64,000 bases of DNA from Carya illinoinensis (taxonomy: Eukaryota; Streptophyta; Magnoliopsida; Fagales; Juglandaceae), in the NCBI RefSeq assembly GCF_018687715.1, contig NC_056764.1:16293501-16357500 (forward strand), written 5' to 3'. How positions within the stretch are numbered: position 1 is the stretch's first letter; every line of letters begins with the position of its first letter. The translations under genes were made by a program, and so were the position numbers. This document shows, piece by piece, positions 11,536-23,740 of this stretch. Below the pieces are notes generated by a model. The model was not told where the DNA came from, made no database searches, and was given only the letters and a program-made list of their open reading frames with translations.

Positions 11536-13610
11536 TGTGACGCCCCAAAATCCCCACGCACGAACACGAGAAAATCGAGACGTCCGGATGATAACATCAC
11601 GGGTCATCATCCTATCGACGTGTGCCAAGTGTGTGTATAAGCGACGAATGTGCACGAGAAATACGCAGCAAAAAGCAAGTCAATAACTAAGTACCAGAAT
11701 TTTTTTCTTGTTTAATACAAAGCTGTTCAAAACATACATAAATAAATATTACAAGACACAAATATTGTTTTAAACCAAATACGAAACATAACATCAGCAT
11801 CCCGATGGAGCCGCATCCTCGGGCTCAGCCTCCTCCTCATCCTCGATCTTTGAACCAAAATCTACGGTACCAAAAATGGTGTCGTAGGTAAGTAAACTCC
11901 AAACACCACTAGATAAAAACATATAAAACTCAAACAACGCACATGCGCCGTAAAACCATAATTTTTTCCATGCATGCCAAAAACTCATTTGGCCCACAAA
12001 ACATATCCTTCAAACCAAGCCTCGCTATTATCCTAGATAATGGCCCAAACCACCATTTTTCCAGAAAATGGATCAGAAGCCTCGAAAACCAAAGCTCGCC
12101 ATTTTTCTAGAAAATGGCCCACATCCGAAAACCATAAAAACAATCCGGTTATACATGCACCATGATCTCCCCTAGGGATCATCCGCACACCCTGGCTCTG
12201 TGCCACACCGCAGGTAACGACTATGCATGTAACACCTAACGTGATGCCCAGAGTGACGCCCTGTGTGTACCTGGTCAGGCCATCCTCTAGTCCCCGCCAC
12301 TCTAGGGACCACAGAGTCGACACGACAGCGTTACCATATCGTGCGATCCGGTCGTCGCCCTGCGACAACCAAGGGGATGTCACTCAGTATTATCCACTCT
12401 CAAGTGACCAGAGGAGCTCCACCGAGATAAGAATCCATCCCGGCTTGGGCTCGTGAGACGCACGCACCCAAAAACCATTTACGCCAATAAAATGGGATTT
12501 TTTCGATTAAAACAAAATGCACGTAAACACAATATGCAACTCATGCCTCATGGCTCAAATAATCAAGCAATCACAAACAACCAAAACCAAGCACTCCGTC
12601 GTCAATCCATCCGACCCTCGAACTCCTCGGACTTAGTCCGGAATCAGCCAACCAACAACAATTAATTTATTGAATGAGAAAAATATATTTAAATCTAAAA
12701 TTAGGGTTTGGAAAATACTTACAGCGCTATATGGTATTTTTAGAAAGCTCGCGACGTTGCAAACTGCGGAAGGAAAGCAACGTAACAGTGAAATTTCATT
12801 GTGGCCGTGGGTTGTAAAATACCCACTTTTGAACGGGGACAAACCAAGGCTCGGGATTGATAGGGAAGGGTCTAAGGATGTTTATGAAGTTAGTGAAAGT
12901 GGAGTTTGGCCGTGGGTGGCTGCGGAAACGGTGGAGGAAGGGCCGAAATGCCCAAAACGGAAACTAGCTTGTGGGAGCTGTTCCAGTGGCTGTTAGAGGC
13001 CGGAAATGGGTGGGTTAGGACGGCAAGAAGTCGATGATGAAGTGGTGAAGAGGTGGTGGCCAGAGGTAGAGCGACGGCGGCAGATCGGAGCAAAATCCGT
13101 GTAGCTTGATGGAATTTTTCCGGCTAAACGGCGGCTCCGTTGGTGGTAGAATTTTGTGGGGGTGGTTCACCAGAGGGAGGGGGAAGATTTTGGTGGGGGT
13201 GGTGTGCCACACGGTGGCCGGCGGCGGTGGTTTTGGGAGGTTGAAGCTTCCGGCGTGAGGGAGAGGAGAGAGAGAGACGAATGGGGGGGTATCGCGCAGG
13301 AGGGGAGGGAAAAGGAAGAAGAAAAAGAAAAATAAAAAAAGAAAGAAAGAAAGAAAAGAGAAAAAGAGAAAAAGGAAAAAGGAAAAAAAAAGATGGAGGG
13401 AAGAAATGAGGTCCAGTCCTCACTCTAGAAACCAAAACAGATCCGCCGAAAACGACATTAAAAACCGTAAAACGACTAATTAAATTAAACACCGCATCAA
13501 ATAAATAAAACCCAATTTAAAATGCAATGATTTAAAATAAATAAACCAATATATTAATTAAAATAAAAACAACACTTCAGTGAAAATACACGTAAAAGTG
13601 GGTCATCACA
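11536..13610 (-). repeat. Complete LTR C of the gypsy family (2075 bp)
   Basis: Runs from TGTGACGCCCC to GGGTCATCACA, a TGTGA/TCACA inverted end pair. It retains the roughly 730 bp missing from LTRs A and B, including a purine-rich GA/A tract on the plus strand (about 13255-13400). The solo LTR at 42556-44663 has the same ends and layout, which confirms both boundaries. The right flank is GCCTT; the matching left flank lies outside the window. Confidence 0.9.
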
Positions 13611-16600
13611 GCCTTGACCACAATACCAGGCATCGTGTATAATCCTTGACTGTAGTACAAAATAACTGATAACTAAAACTTAACTGTTCTCAAAATACAC
13701 AACTGTATTTGAGATGAAACATGATTGGAATATGAAAGAATAGAAGTCCTAACATCACATAACATGACTTGAACGTAACTTGAGAGACATGACTTACATG
13801 TGATAGAAATATTTTGTAGTATGACATAACATGTTACAGACAACATTTCATAACATGGCATAACATGTAACAATGAATATTACGTGATATGGCATACATG
13901 TAATAGTGAATATTACGTGACATGGCATACATGTAATAGATGGCATAACATAATATTACATACTTGTAACATATAGCAATGCGTGACAGAATGGATTGTG
14001 TAACATATAAGCATTCGTGATAGAATAAATCATGTGTAACAAATAAACATGTAATGACGTGGCATGGCATGGCATATATGATAACATACATACATAAATT
14101 GTAATTCTCTTAACCATCATATATACACAGTAAATTGATAGTAAGTTAGAAGCTAACTTACCTCGATCATCACGTTCTACGAGAATAAAATGCGAAATAC
14201 AAGAAACTGTAAGAGGGTATTCTAAAAGTTAAAAATTTAATTACTAACAATTAGAAACATAAAAACAAGCTAACTTAGAGTAAAATTACCATTTTACCCT
14301 CTACATGTGGAAAAATGATCATTTTACCCATAACTTGAAAATTTCATATCTTAACTCAAAAAATTTTCAAAATTTAGATTCCTCATGTAAATTTTGTCCT
14401 AAACTCAAATATCAACTCAGAAAAATTTAAAACAAATCACAACTATGAAAAACACACTATGGCTGAAACATTTATAAGCCATTTCTCTTGGTTTTTGTTG
14501 CAATTCCTTTCGACTTTAAAACTCAAACCAAAATTTTGCAACAAAGATCTTCCTATCCTAAGTTTAAAACCATACTTAAAACATCCATTTAGAAAAAGCT
14601 AATAATCAACACCAAAATTTTTGTAAAAAGATCAAAACCCTTGAGTCACAAGCTTTGACCCTAACTCAAAACATCTCCAAGAATTTCAAAAAATCAAATC
14701 TTACTTCTAACATATTCATAACATCATCCTAAGATCAACGATGCTTTAAATTATCAAACTAAATCACTAAAATCACAAAATAACACTTGGAGTTTTTGCT
14801 TTTACACTTAGTCCAAAAACATAAACTTTTTTCTTAACTAGCTTCGATCAATCTCTTGATCCATGGCTTAAAATGATGAGAACTTCAAAATAAAACATCA
14901 CATGGTTTGAAAATGTGTCCTAAAGAAGATCTAACCATCAAACTTAAAATCACATGGCTAAAACTCAATAAAATATGGATTTAACCCAAAAACATCAAAT
15001 CTTAGGCCTAACCAAATCCTCTTGCATAGAAAAATCATATCTTTAAAATTAGTACTAAATATCTCCAAAATAACATCCTAACATGAAAATAAGAGACTTG
15101 GGATTATCATATAAAAATATCAAAGCCATTAGAGTAAGATCAAATCACGAAATATTCAAACTTTCTCCAAACAAAAATTGTTTTTCCACTTCCAGTTTTC
15201 AGGTTTTGAGATCTAAGAAAATCTATCATCAAAAACTTTATTCATGCAAAAAAACCTCAATTTCAACTCATAAAATATATGCTAACAATACTCCATAAAA
15301 TTTTTGGACCAAGATATATCCATTAGCTTGGTCAAAAACTCTAAAACATAACATACTCTTAAGTTTTACGCCCAGAAATGATCTTTCCATGGTTAAAAAT
15401 ACTTTTGACCAATCAAATGACCATGGAATGATACGAATAATATATATAAGGAAACTAAACTCAAATATGAACAACTTTTATGAATGAGTCATCATGTGAA
15501 AATACATAAAGAGTTGAAAAGTTCCACACAAAACGACCCAGAAATCTGCCCGAGAGAGCTCTTTTGGGTTTCTCTATAAGAACGGGGTGAAGAAGTGATG
15601 AAAGGGAAGGAAATATGTCTTGCACAACTTTAGAATTATGGACGGGGAAGATATGTGCTTGAATGACCCTTGATTGGAGGTGGCTATGTGACATAAAGTG
15701 GAGAATAGTGAGGGGCAAAGGATTGCCTGCAGAAGCTGTGAGGTATGGAGGTTGATGAGGTGGATTCTCCTTTACATCAAGGCACTATTGGGTGCAGCCA
15801 AGGGCAGTGGATGGTCTACCATGTGGGGGAGGAAACTTCTTCAAGAAGATTTGCCAAGGTGGCCAAATTTGTGGGCCTCGGTGGGGCTCAACCAAGTGAA
15901 CTTCAATTTGGGGTTTAAATGGGGTTTGGTTAGGTTTTGAGATGCTATCAAATCCAAATTCAATTTTTCTTGGCCCAATCACATTTTCAAGGTTTAAAAG
16001 GTTGGATAATGATGTCATAACAAGAATTTGAGAGAAATTAATAGCATGTGGAAGTGATTTAATCAAGTGATTAAACACAATGCTAGAAATTGGATCAAAA
16101 AGGGTTTGAAGGCCAACTTTAGGGTTTGGGGAAACCGTTTAGGGTTTCGGTTTCAACCAAGATTTTGGGATTTTAATTGGATTCCAACCATTTAGGGTTT
16201 CACTAGGGTTGAAACTCTGTTTGATCTGGCTCAATTTGGTTGATTAGATGAAAAAATATTTTGCTTAGGTAACATTATCTCACACCTTGATTTCCTTCAT
16301 AAATCCATCTAATAGTTCATCTTTGTGCCAAGTGTCTAGTACTATTCACTATGTGTGGCTAAAATCTTGTTAAGTGTCCAAATAAAACATCTCTAACCTA
16401 ATTTGGACATTCCACATTGTAATTTTGAAAATACTACACTTAGTATGCTTATTGAGGTTACTATTCATTCCGAAAAAATGCATAATAAACTTAGTACTGA
16501 AAAATCATAAATATTCATATTAACCTACAATGAAATTCATTTACCAAAACTCAACCCCGAAGTGTTCCTAAAAATAATTTCACAGTTTTAAACAAGCGTT

Positions 16601-16868
16601 TCGTCCGAAATTATGAAAATGAGTTATTGCGCCATAAAATCCTAAATAATCAACTGAGTCTAATGGCACAGACCATAATGTATTCTGACACTTCTAACTA
16701 CCTCAAACAATTAAAATTGCATTTATGGAGCCAAAGTGAATGATAACACCGACTATGTTGACAGACTAAAACCTATGCGATTGCTGATTCATGAAAACTT
16801 AAGAGGTTTTCATGAGGTTCCTAAAGTCTATAGAAATTTCACCATTGAATTTCTAGCGGGCTGTTACA
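13611..16868 (-). mobile_element. Partial long LTR, family Y, cut by the gypsy array
   Basis: In minus orientation it begins TGTAACAGCCCGCTAG at 16868, typical of long plant gypsy LTR starts (inference), and is cut at 13611 by LTR C. Part of it (about 13700-14560) matches 57570-58200 in the opposite orientation, including a stretch ending in the splice-like GAGGTAAGTTAG. No protein-coding block is supported in its 3.2 kb; short open frames here look fortuitous. Confidence 0.6.
13670..14100. repeat. Degenerate ACATAAC/GTTATG-rich simple repeat
   Basis: Irregular repeats of CATAACATG and CATGGCATA motifs. In the reverse strand they match the CATGTTATG repeats after 57960, and are part of LTR family Y. 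They create repetitive open frames that are not genes. Confidence 0.6.
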
Positions 16869-18123
16869 AATATGACTTATTATGAAGTTGGAAGTGCCGA
16901 GGTGCATTGAGGTAAGTAACTATGACCATGCTTCTTACATCAAGTTCTCTTTATGAAAGAATATCTCTCTCTTATTGCAAATGTTCTTCTAAAGAAAAGA
17001 GTTAATGTAGATATTATGTTCATACTTTTATAGAGTTTTTCTAAATGATATAAAATGAAAATTTTTTCTTTATGATACTTTATGTAATGAAATGAAATGA
17101 TTTATGAAAGTATGCTATGTAAGATGTTCAAAGGTATAAAATATGTAATGACCCTTCTTGGCAGCCCCTTTTTATGCACCCTAATTATGTAATTGTATGC
17201 ATGTAATGGATGACTGTACATAGTATCTATTGTATTTATTTTCACGAAAGGAAATGAAAAGAAACGTTAATGCTTATGTCTTATGCTTTAAACGATACTT
17301 TAAACGACGTGAAGAAAGCGTTTTAAAATGTCCCTATGAACTAATGTTTTAAATGATGCCATGAACTGATATGATGTGAAGAAAGTGTTTTAAATGTTCC
17401 TATGAACTAATGCTTTAAAGGATGCCGTGAACTAATGTTTTAAATGATGCCTTGAAAGATGATGTTTAAGCTCATGCTTTTAATGACGTTATGAATGAAC
17501 GGACTGATGAATGAAAGAATGAAAGAAAGGACTGAATGAATGAATGCTTTCATATATGAAAATATGTAACGACCATATGAATGAATGAAAGGGTACCAAA
17601 TGAATGGGTAGATTGAAATGCCAAGTAAGTAGTACTGGTAGTGCACTCAGTGCTGCCCCTTGATTGAAAAGGATTCCCAACCTGTGGCTACGGGCGGAGT
17701 CCAAGTCCAAAGGAAGACCGCTAACCCTTCACACAAAGGGCGTAATAGTGTGTATCGGCCAAGGGAAAGTGAAACATGAAAGATTTTTTTACTTCTTAAA
17801 ATGTTTACGCATGAAAATATTACTTATTCCTTAAATTGTTATTGCATGAAAGTATTGTCAAAGTAGCAAATGTTTATGTATGCATATTTTCCAAGGAAAA
17901 AGAATAGATGATTATTATGTTAATGGTATGGTATACTGCTTACTGAGTATTCGACTCATTTCATGTTTATGTTTTAAACGTCCAGGTAATAATGAAGAGG
18001 CCGGGGAGCAGGGCATTACTACAGAGGGAGAGGTAGACGCTTAGTGTCTTTCATGTTGGTTTGACCTTATGATGAGAATAGGTTAAGTAGCGATTCCACC
18101 CTTCCCAGGGAGGGGTTGTTACA
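16869..18123 (+). mobile_element. 3' part of an LTR, family Z, inserted in the older gypsy
   Basis: Ends GGGGTTGTTACA at 18123, exactly where integrase C-terminal sequence of the older minus-strand gypsy starts. The layout resembles the downstream part of long plant LTRs: GAGGTAAGTAAC near 16908, ATGAA-rich simple sequence (17400-17600), then a GC-richer end. Its 5' part is cut by LTR Y at 16868. No coding seen. Confidence 0.5.
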
Positions 18124-18851
18124 TGACCAACCCTCTTTGTAACTTGAAATGGTCTAAACAATCTAGGAGAAAGCTTAAAGTTCCTCCTAGCCACCAATGA
18201 TTGTTGTCTATAAGGTTGTAGCCTGAGATACACCCATCTCAGTTCTTCTTTTATTAGCCTGGAACTTCATTTTTTCGTGAGTAGCAGACAAATTAAGCTT
18301 CAATGTCGACATAATTTGATCTCTGCTTTTCAACACCTCATCTACTGCCTAATTAGCAGTTAGTCCAAGTATGTAAGACTGTAGTTTAGTAGGAGGCCTG
18401 CCATATACAACTTCTTAGGGATTCAAATTTGTAGAGGTATGGGAAGTGGTATTATACCACCGCTTTGCCAAAGTCAACCAATCAAACCACAACCTTGGTT
18501 TGTCTCCTGTAAAGCTTTAAAAAAAATATTCAATGCATTTGTTGATTGCCTCAGTCTGCCCATCACTTTGAGAGTGGAAAGCAGATGAATAGGAGATGGT
18601 TACTCATTGTAACTTGAATAACTCCCTCCAAAATGAACTAATAAAAGTTGCTCCTCTATCTGGAACTATGTTATGAGGCATGCCATGAAACTTAAAGACA
18701 TTATCAAAAAATAATGATGCCACCTTTGCTGTTGCAAAAGGATGTTTAAGGCCATAAAATGTGAATACTTAGACAATCTGTCAACAACAACCATAATGAT
18801 AGAATATCCACGATCTTCCGCAAAATCCATGGATAGATGTGTCCAAATCTG
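18124..18851 (-). pseudogene. Integrase core and C-terminus of element W (shattered)
   Basis: Blocks in several frames: MDFAEDRGYSIIMVVVDRLSKYSHF carries the first catalytic D, PDRGATFISSFWREL the second, and FHSQSDGQTEAIN the E. Near 18124-18233 is the C-terminal YLRLQPYRQQSLV and PFQVTKRVG region, ending where LTR Z begins. Many stops and shifts rule out function, though the three catalytic residues remain. Confidence 0.75.
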
Positions 18852-19439
18852 TTAAGGCACATGGAGGGGTTGTAATAAACTAGTAGGGTGCACATTCTCC
18901 ACCTTATTCCTCTGGCATATATCACATTTTTTGATGTACTTTTTCACCTTTTTCTTCAAGCCAGGCCAATAAAAATCATGTCTAGCTCTCTGCAGTGACT
19001 TATCAAAGCCAGAATGGCCTACAGATGTACTAGCATGTATAAAATTCAAAATCTTAAGTTTCAACTCAAGGCAGTCTGGTATATAGATTCTCCCTTTCTT
19101 AGACAAAGCATATACTACTTTGTTCTTAGGCCCTTTCTTGTATTCAATGGCAAATTTATAATCTAACAGTTTTGAAATCCATTTTTGCTGAGTTGCTATC
19201 CCCACCTTTTGTTCCAACACATATTTTAAACTATGATGTTCAGTTCTGATTATAAAAGCAATCCCCAATAGGTAAAACTTCCATTTTTTAACAACTAATA
19301 CAAGTGCTAACAACTCATTCTCATAGGTAGAAAGCAACAAATGCTTACATTTGAGAGCTTGGCTAAGGAAAGCCAATGGCTTCTGGTTTTGCATCAACAC
19401 AACTCCTATTCCAACCCCATAAGCATCACATTCAATCAC
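18852..19439 (-). pseudogene. RNase H and integrase zinc finger of element W
   Basis: A 195-codon open stretch: RNase H (ECDAYGVGIGVVLMQ, STYENELLALVLVVKKWKFYLLG, HHSLKYVLEQ, LLDYKFAIEYKKG) followed by the integrase HHCC finger (HASTSVGHSG, YWPGLKKKVKKYIKKCDICQRNK). The first Met is internal; the frame was fused to RT upstream. YALSKK replaces the usual ADALSR. Confidence 0.85.
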
Positions 19440-20492
19440 AAATATTTTGAGTAAAATCTAGCAGACACAAAACTGGAGGATTAGTTACAGCTTTTTCAAC
19501 TGTTCAAAGACATCATTAGCTGCCTCAGATCACTGAAAGCATTTTTTATTTTTTTTTAACAATGAAACAACTATTTGACCACATCCATGAATAAATTTTC
19601 TATAATAACCTGTCAATCCCAAAAAATCCTTAAAAGACTTAAGGTTTTTTGGAACTAACTAGCTTACCATAAACTCCAACTTCCTTGGATCAACCTTCAC
19701 CCATTCCTTGGAAATCAAGTGCCTCAAATACTCTATTTTTGCACATGCAAAGTGACACTTTGGCTTATTTGTAAACAATTGATTATGCTGTAATGTATCC
19801 AATATAGTGGTTAAATGAAACAAATGAGACTAGAGATCATCCTTACTGTGGACAAGAATATCATCAAACAACACGATTACAAACTGCCTCAAGAATGGTT
19901 TAAAGACCTCATTCATGAGTGCTTGAAATGTTGAGGGAACATTCGTGGATCCAAAATGCATGACAAGGAACTCATAATGCCCTTCATGTGTTCTGAATGT
20001 TGTTTTGTGCACATCTTCAATTCTCATATGGATTTAATCATAACCTAATCTCAGATCCAACTTAGAGAAATCAGTGGAGCCAAATAGCTCATCCAGCTAC
20101 TCATAAACAACTGGAATTGAGTACTTATCCTCAATAGTAGCCTTATTAAGCACCCTATAGTCAATACACATTCTCCAAGACCCATTTGAATTCCTTACTA
20201 AAAATACTGGAGAAGAGAATGGAGATTGACTTGAACTGATTACACCGGATCTCAATAGCTCACTGACAATTTTTTCAACTTCTATCTTTTGAAAATAAAG
20301 ATATCTATATGGTCTTACACTTATAGGTAACGAACCCTTCTTCAACACAATTTGATGGTCTCGAGATCTATGAGGAGGATGGCTAGCAGGTTCATCAAAA
20401 ACCTTATTATATTTTTGTAACAATTCAACTATTTCCATACAAGAATTATTCTGAACTTGACTGCTGTCTATAGACATCAACTGTAGCCACAA
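19440..20492 (-). pseudogene. Reverse transcriptase of element W (broken)
   Basis: The N-terminal part (20097-20492) has DHQIVLKKGSLPISVRPYRY, SSQSPFSSPVFLVR and WRMCIDYRVLNKAT. The middle part (19830-20027) has [27 protein letters not shown] and the catalytic LFDDILVHS. Stops and frame changes separate them; the sequence between 19440 and 19830 keeps only scattered similarity (GLTGYYRK-like region). Part of the old gypsy polyprotein. Confidence 0.8.
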
Positions 20493-21243
20493 TCCTTTGG
20501 ATCCTACATAGAAATGGTAGAAATCTCCTTATCATCCACCAACTTAGTAGCAGATGATGTAAGGCTTTAAAGACAAACAACCTTTTCATTATAAGAAAAT
20601 TTCATGTTAAGCTCAGCAAAGTTCCAAAGTACAAGGCCAAGTGATAATAGTCATTGCACTCCCATCACAAAATCACAACCCCCTAATGCAAGTGAAAAGA
20701 AATCAATAATGAACTTAGTACCTTGCATCTATATTCCTATTGAGGTAGCCCTGCCTTTACTGTTCAAAACCTCTCCATTAGAAACCCTTACTTGAATAGG
20801 TTGATCATTGTGCACAACTAATCCACATCTATCAACCATTGTAGTATCCACAAAATTGTGGGTACTACAAATGAAAATTAAGATCACAACTCTTCTCTTA
20901 TTAATTTGGCCAATAACCCTCATTGTTTTACAACTTGGGGTGCCAACAATAGCTTGCAAAGAAACGGAAGAAATATCTCCATATTCTTCACATTCCCCAT
21001 GTAAGTCATCCACTATTGGTTACTTCTCTACCCTAGTGTCACTAATACTGCCAACATCCATGCCCTCTAACAAATATACTTTTGGTTTCACACACCTGTG
21101 GCCTTGATGCCACTTGTTGCCAAAAAAGTAACACAAACTCTTCTTTCTTGCATCTGAGCTTTAGATACCTTTTGATAAGGTAACTTGGCAATGGGTACTA
21201 TGGTGGGTGTATCTAAAATGGAACCACCTGAATTATACTAATG
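20493..21243 (-). pseudogene. Protease and zinc knuckle of element W (broken)
   Basis: The block CSTHNFVD, with IGQINKRRVVILI before it and VSNGEVL after it, is a gypsy aspartic protease, but the usual D-S/T-G triplet is lost (reads IFICSTHNF), so it is inactive. Just upstream in element sense, near 21060-21160, a decayed knuckle reads CYFFGNKWHQGHRC with the second Cys replaced by Phe, followed by KPKVYLLEGMD. Confidence 0.65.
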
Positions 21244-21258
21244 AGAATTAGTCGAATT
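21244..21258. repeat. Left 15-bp target-site duplication of a LINE insertion
   Basis: AGAATTAGTCGAATT here is repeated exactly at 22216-22230 after a poly-A run. The first A may belong to the tail, making the duplication 14-15 bp. Confidence 0.9.
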
Positions 21259-22215
21259 CTTCGCATGGAAGGCCTGTAAAGAAAGCCTGCCAACAAAGCA
21301 TAACCTATTGCTAAAAAAGATTCTGAGTGAAGACATGTGTAAGATGTGCAACACAGAAACTGAGGATGTAGCTCATGCTTTGTGCTTCTGCCCTTCAGTT
21401 AGAGAAGCCTGGGAAAAACAGTTACATGTTATCTTCAACTCTGACCTACCAAGGGTGTATGGGGATATTGCTGGCTTTATCAGTGGTCTACAGCAGAAAG
21501 AGCAGTTAGAGTTGTTCTTCCTAGTCTCATGGAGCTGCTGGTATAGACGAAATGTTTCAACCTTTGAAGACAAAGTCATTCAGATTGAGCAGGCCATAGC
21601 CCATGCCCTGGTTGTCCAGCATGTTTATAAGGCAACCCGTGGCCAACCGTTGAAGACTGTGAGGCACCACTGCCGCTGGGAATTTCCCCCACTAGGAGTT
21701 TTTAAGTTGAATGTGGATGGGGCTACTTTCTTGAACCAACATAGTGTAGGCATTGGGGCCATATTGAGAGACAGCAAAGGGGAGGTGCTAATGGCAACAA
21801 GTAAGAAAGAACATGAAGTCAGGGATGCAACAAGTATTGAGATGCTTGCAATCTTCAGGGGACTACAGCTGACTGCTCACTTGGGAATTCAACATCTCAT
21901 TATAGAAAGCGATGCACTGACATTAGTTCAGGAGCTACAGAAACCAGAACCATCAATGGCATTGGTTGGGAACGTGATCAGGGACACTAAAGAGCTTATG
22001 AGCCTTTTCAGTACGTGTGAAGTTAGGCATACTATGAGGTCGTGTAATGAAGCAGCACATAAGCTTGCAAGACATGCTTGGCATGTAAGTAACATCAGCT
22101 TGTGGTGGGGATCTTTCCCTGATGTAATTACTCCAGTCCTTTGGACGGAGAGACAGTTGTAATGCTGATATTTCTACTATATGAGAAGTCTTATTCCATC
22201 AGAAAAAAAAAAAAA
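21259..22215 (+). mobile_element. 5'-truncated LINE with poly-A tail inserted in element W
   Basis: Flanked by a 15-bp target duplication and ending in A-runs at 22203-22216, the hallmarks of target-primed reverse transcription. Only the last ~0.96 kb of the element is present, starting inside the zf-RVT domain of ORF2. It is inserted opposite to gypsy W, whose gag continues at 22231. Confidence 0.92.
21260..22162 (+). CDS. LINE ORF2 C-terminus: zf-RVT and RNase H domains, open frame
   Basis: Partial 5' end. The frame is open from the insertion point: FAWKACKESLPTKHNLL and CKMCNTETEDVAHALCFCP form the zf-RVT (zinc-binding RT) domain. An RNase H domain follows (about 21700-22110): LNVDGATF, IGAILRDSKG, SIEMLAIFRGL, IIESDAL and CNEAAHKLARHA, with the catalytic D, E and D present. 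The stop at 22162 is about 40 bp before the poly-A tail. The frame has no lesion, so insertion is comparatively young, but no promoter or start is present, so expression is unlikely. In a genome annotation it could be listed as a ribonuclease H-like gene. Confidence 0.85.
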   Translation, partial: FAWKACKESLPTKHNLLLKKILSEDMCKMCNTETEDVAHALCFCPSVREAWEKQLHVIFNSDLPRVYGDIAGFISGLQQKEQLELFFLVSWSCWYRRNVSTFEDKVIQIEQAIAHALVVQHVYKATRGQPLKTVRHHCRWEFPPLGVFKLNVDGATFLNQHSVGIGAILRDSKGEVLMATSKKEHEVRDATSIEMLAIFRGLQLTAHLGIQHLIIESDALTLVQELQKPEPSMALVGNVIRDTKELMSLFSTCEVRHTMRSCNEAAHKLARHAWHVSNISLWWGSFPDVITPVLWTERQL

Positions 22216-22230
22216 AAGAATTAGTCGAAT
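22216..22230. repeat. Right 15-bp target-site duplication of the LINE insertion
   Basis: Exact copy of 21244-21258, directly after the poly-A run. Gypsy W sequence resumes after it. Confidence 0.9.
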
Positions 22231-22800
22231 TATTCATCCAAGATCTCCTGGTACTCCAAAAATACTACTATTAGATTTTTGCCAATCCAAAAGCATCATT
22301 TAAAGAAGCGGGATTCAACATCCTTACTGGCAATCTCACTTCATCTTTCCACCCACTTAAAAAACAACTCAATTTATTCTTTTTAGAGATGCCTTTAATT
22401 CTATTGGATGGTAATTCAAAGTTAGCCTTATAAGAAGTGGCAGAACTAACTTGCTTTAGATGTGTTAATGTCTCCATAGGATGATCATATGCAAATTATC
22501 CAAATTTGACTAGCACATCTTGAGTGAATGCCTCCTATGAGTGGAAGTTCCAGCTTCACTTGCATCTTGGAACCATATTAAAACTTCTTCATCCATATGA
22601 AGTGAAGCCAAGAATATCCTCTGTCCAGGTGGTATTTGATGATACAAAAAATATTGGTTAGCCTTGTAAATCCAAGTCGATGGATTCTTCCCCACAAACA
22701 TTGGAAAATCTAACTTGATACCCTTCGTGAATGCCCTTTCACCCATGTCATGATAGTGTACTTCACCAACACCTTCATTCATATCTCCATTTCTAACAAT
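22231..22800 (-). pseudogene. Gag of element W, central part (broken)
   Basis: In minus sense: KLDFPMFVGKNPSTWIYKANQYF, ASLHMDEEVLIWFQDA, and further on SGWKDEVRLPVRMLNPASLNDAFGLAKI. These are the standard gypsy gag core blocks (capsid). Frames change between about 22500 and 22480. The N-terminal part lies beyond the CACTA insertion, at 30964-31217. Confidence 0.75.
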
Positions 22801-22819
22801 TGGCACTACTAAAAAAGAT

Positions 22820-23740
22820 AGATTCACTAACACCTTCGTAACCGTCCGCCGGTAATGGAGGGTCGTTATTTTCATTGTTCCGGCATTTGTGCAAACGCCG
22901 GTATTTGTAAATCTCATTAGTGGCATTTGTATACAATTTAGCGACATTTCTTGAAACGCTGCCACAATACCTAATATTAACAGCGTTTCTCGAAATGCTG
23001 CCACTTTATCGTTGCCATCCCCTGGCATATACTAGCGGCATTACCATAAACGCCACTACTTCTACATTACTGACCCATCAGTTAAATTGGCGGCATTTAT
23101 TTAAATGCCACTAATAGTACATTGGCGGCGGCACATTGAATTTGTTAACGGCGTTTATTCTACCACTGCCACTTTTTCAAATAATGGCATTACGATAAAT
23201 GCCGCTATTAGTAATTTGCTGACTCATCATATAAATTGGCAGCATTTATTTAAATGTCACTAATAGTATCTTGGCAGCGTCACCTTGAATCATTTAATGG
23301 CGTTTATCTAAACGCCACCAATGACCTAATTTCACAGCGATTATCTAAATGCCGCTACAAGTAAACTGCCGGCTCGTCATATAATTTGGCGGCATTTTTT
23401 TAAATGCCACTAATAGTACTTTGGCAAATTTATTAATAGTACTTTGACAAATTTAGTAACGGTGTTTATCTAAACAATGCCAATTTTTAAAAGAACGGGG
23501 TTAACATAAACGTCACCATGTTATGTTGCCAGCGCATCATATAAATTAGTGGCATTTATTTAAATGCCACTAATAATATGTTAACGGAAAATTGAATTTA
23601 TTAACGGTATTTATCTAAACGCTACCATGAGTTCTTTTGTTTTTTTTTTTTTTTGTATTGCAATTTATTGTAAATGTCGGCACATTTTTTAAATTAATGA
23701 CATTAATATAAACACCACTACAAATATGTTACCAGTGCTT
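22820..23740. repeat. Left subterminal repeats of the CACTA element
   Basis: Many copies, in both orientations, of a motif like GGCATTTATTTAAATGCCAC and GGCGTTTATCTAAACGCCAC, spaced tens of bases apart. In CACTA elements such subterminal arrays bind the element's DNA-binding protein. A T-run lies near 23640. Confidence 0.85.

Larger units (their letters stand above)
1..13610 (-). mobile_element. Tandem array of a Ty3/gypsy LTR retrotransposon
   Basis: A 6097-bp unit recurs with exact spacing: every coding block in 26-5439 reappears at +6097 with no visible indel. Order on the plus strand is truncated LTR A (1-about 684), gag-pol A, truncated LTR B (5439-about 6781), gag-pol B, complete LTR C (11536-13610). 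Gag-pol order (gag, protease, RT, RNase H, integrase) is that of Ty3/gypsy; motif style resembles Tekay/Del chromoviruses (inference), but no chromodomain is left because the 3' end is deleted. The array may continue left of the window. I counted about 13 differences between the two units over roughly 5.4 kb, mostly C/T or A/G. Both units carry the same disabling lesions. Confidence 0.93.

Noticed and set aside
16869..16920. Possible complete LTR starting at TGTAATGACCC (17144) and ending at 18123
   Set aside because: The end fits, but the start sits in simple TGTAATG sequence without flank evidence and no matching 5-bp duplication was found, so I describe only a partial LTR.
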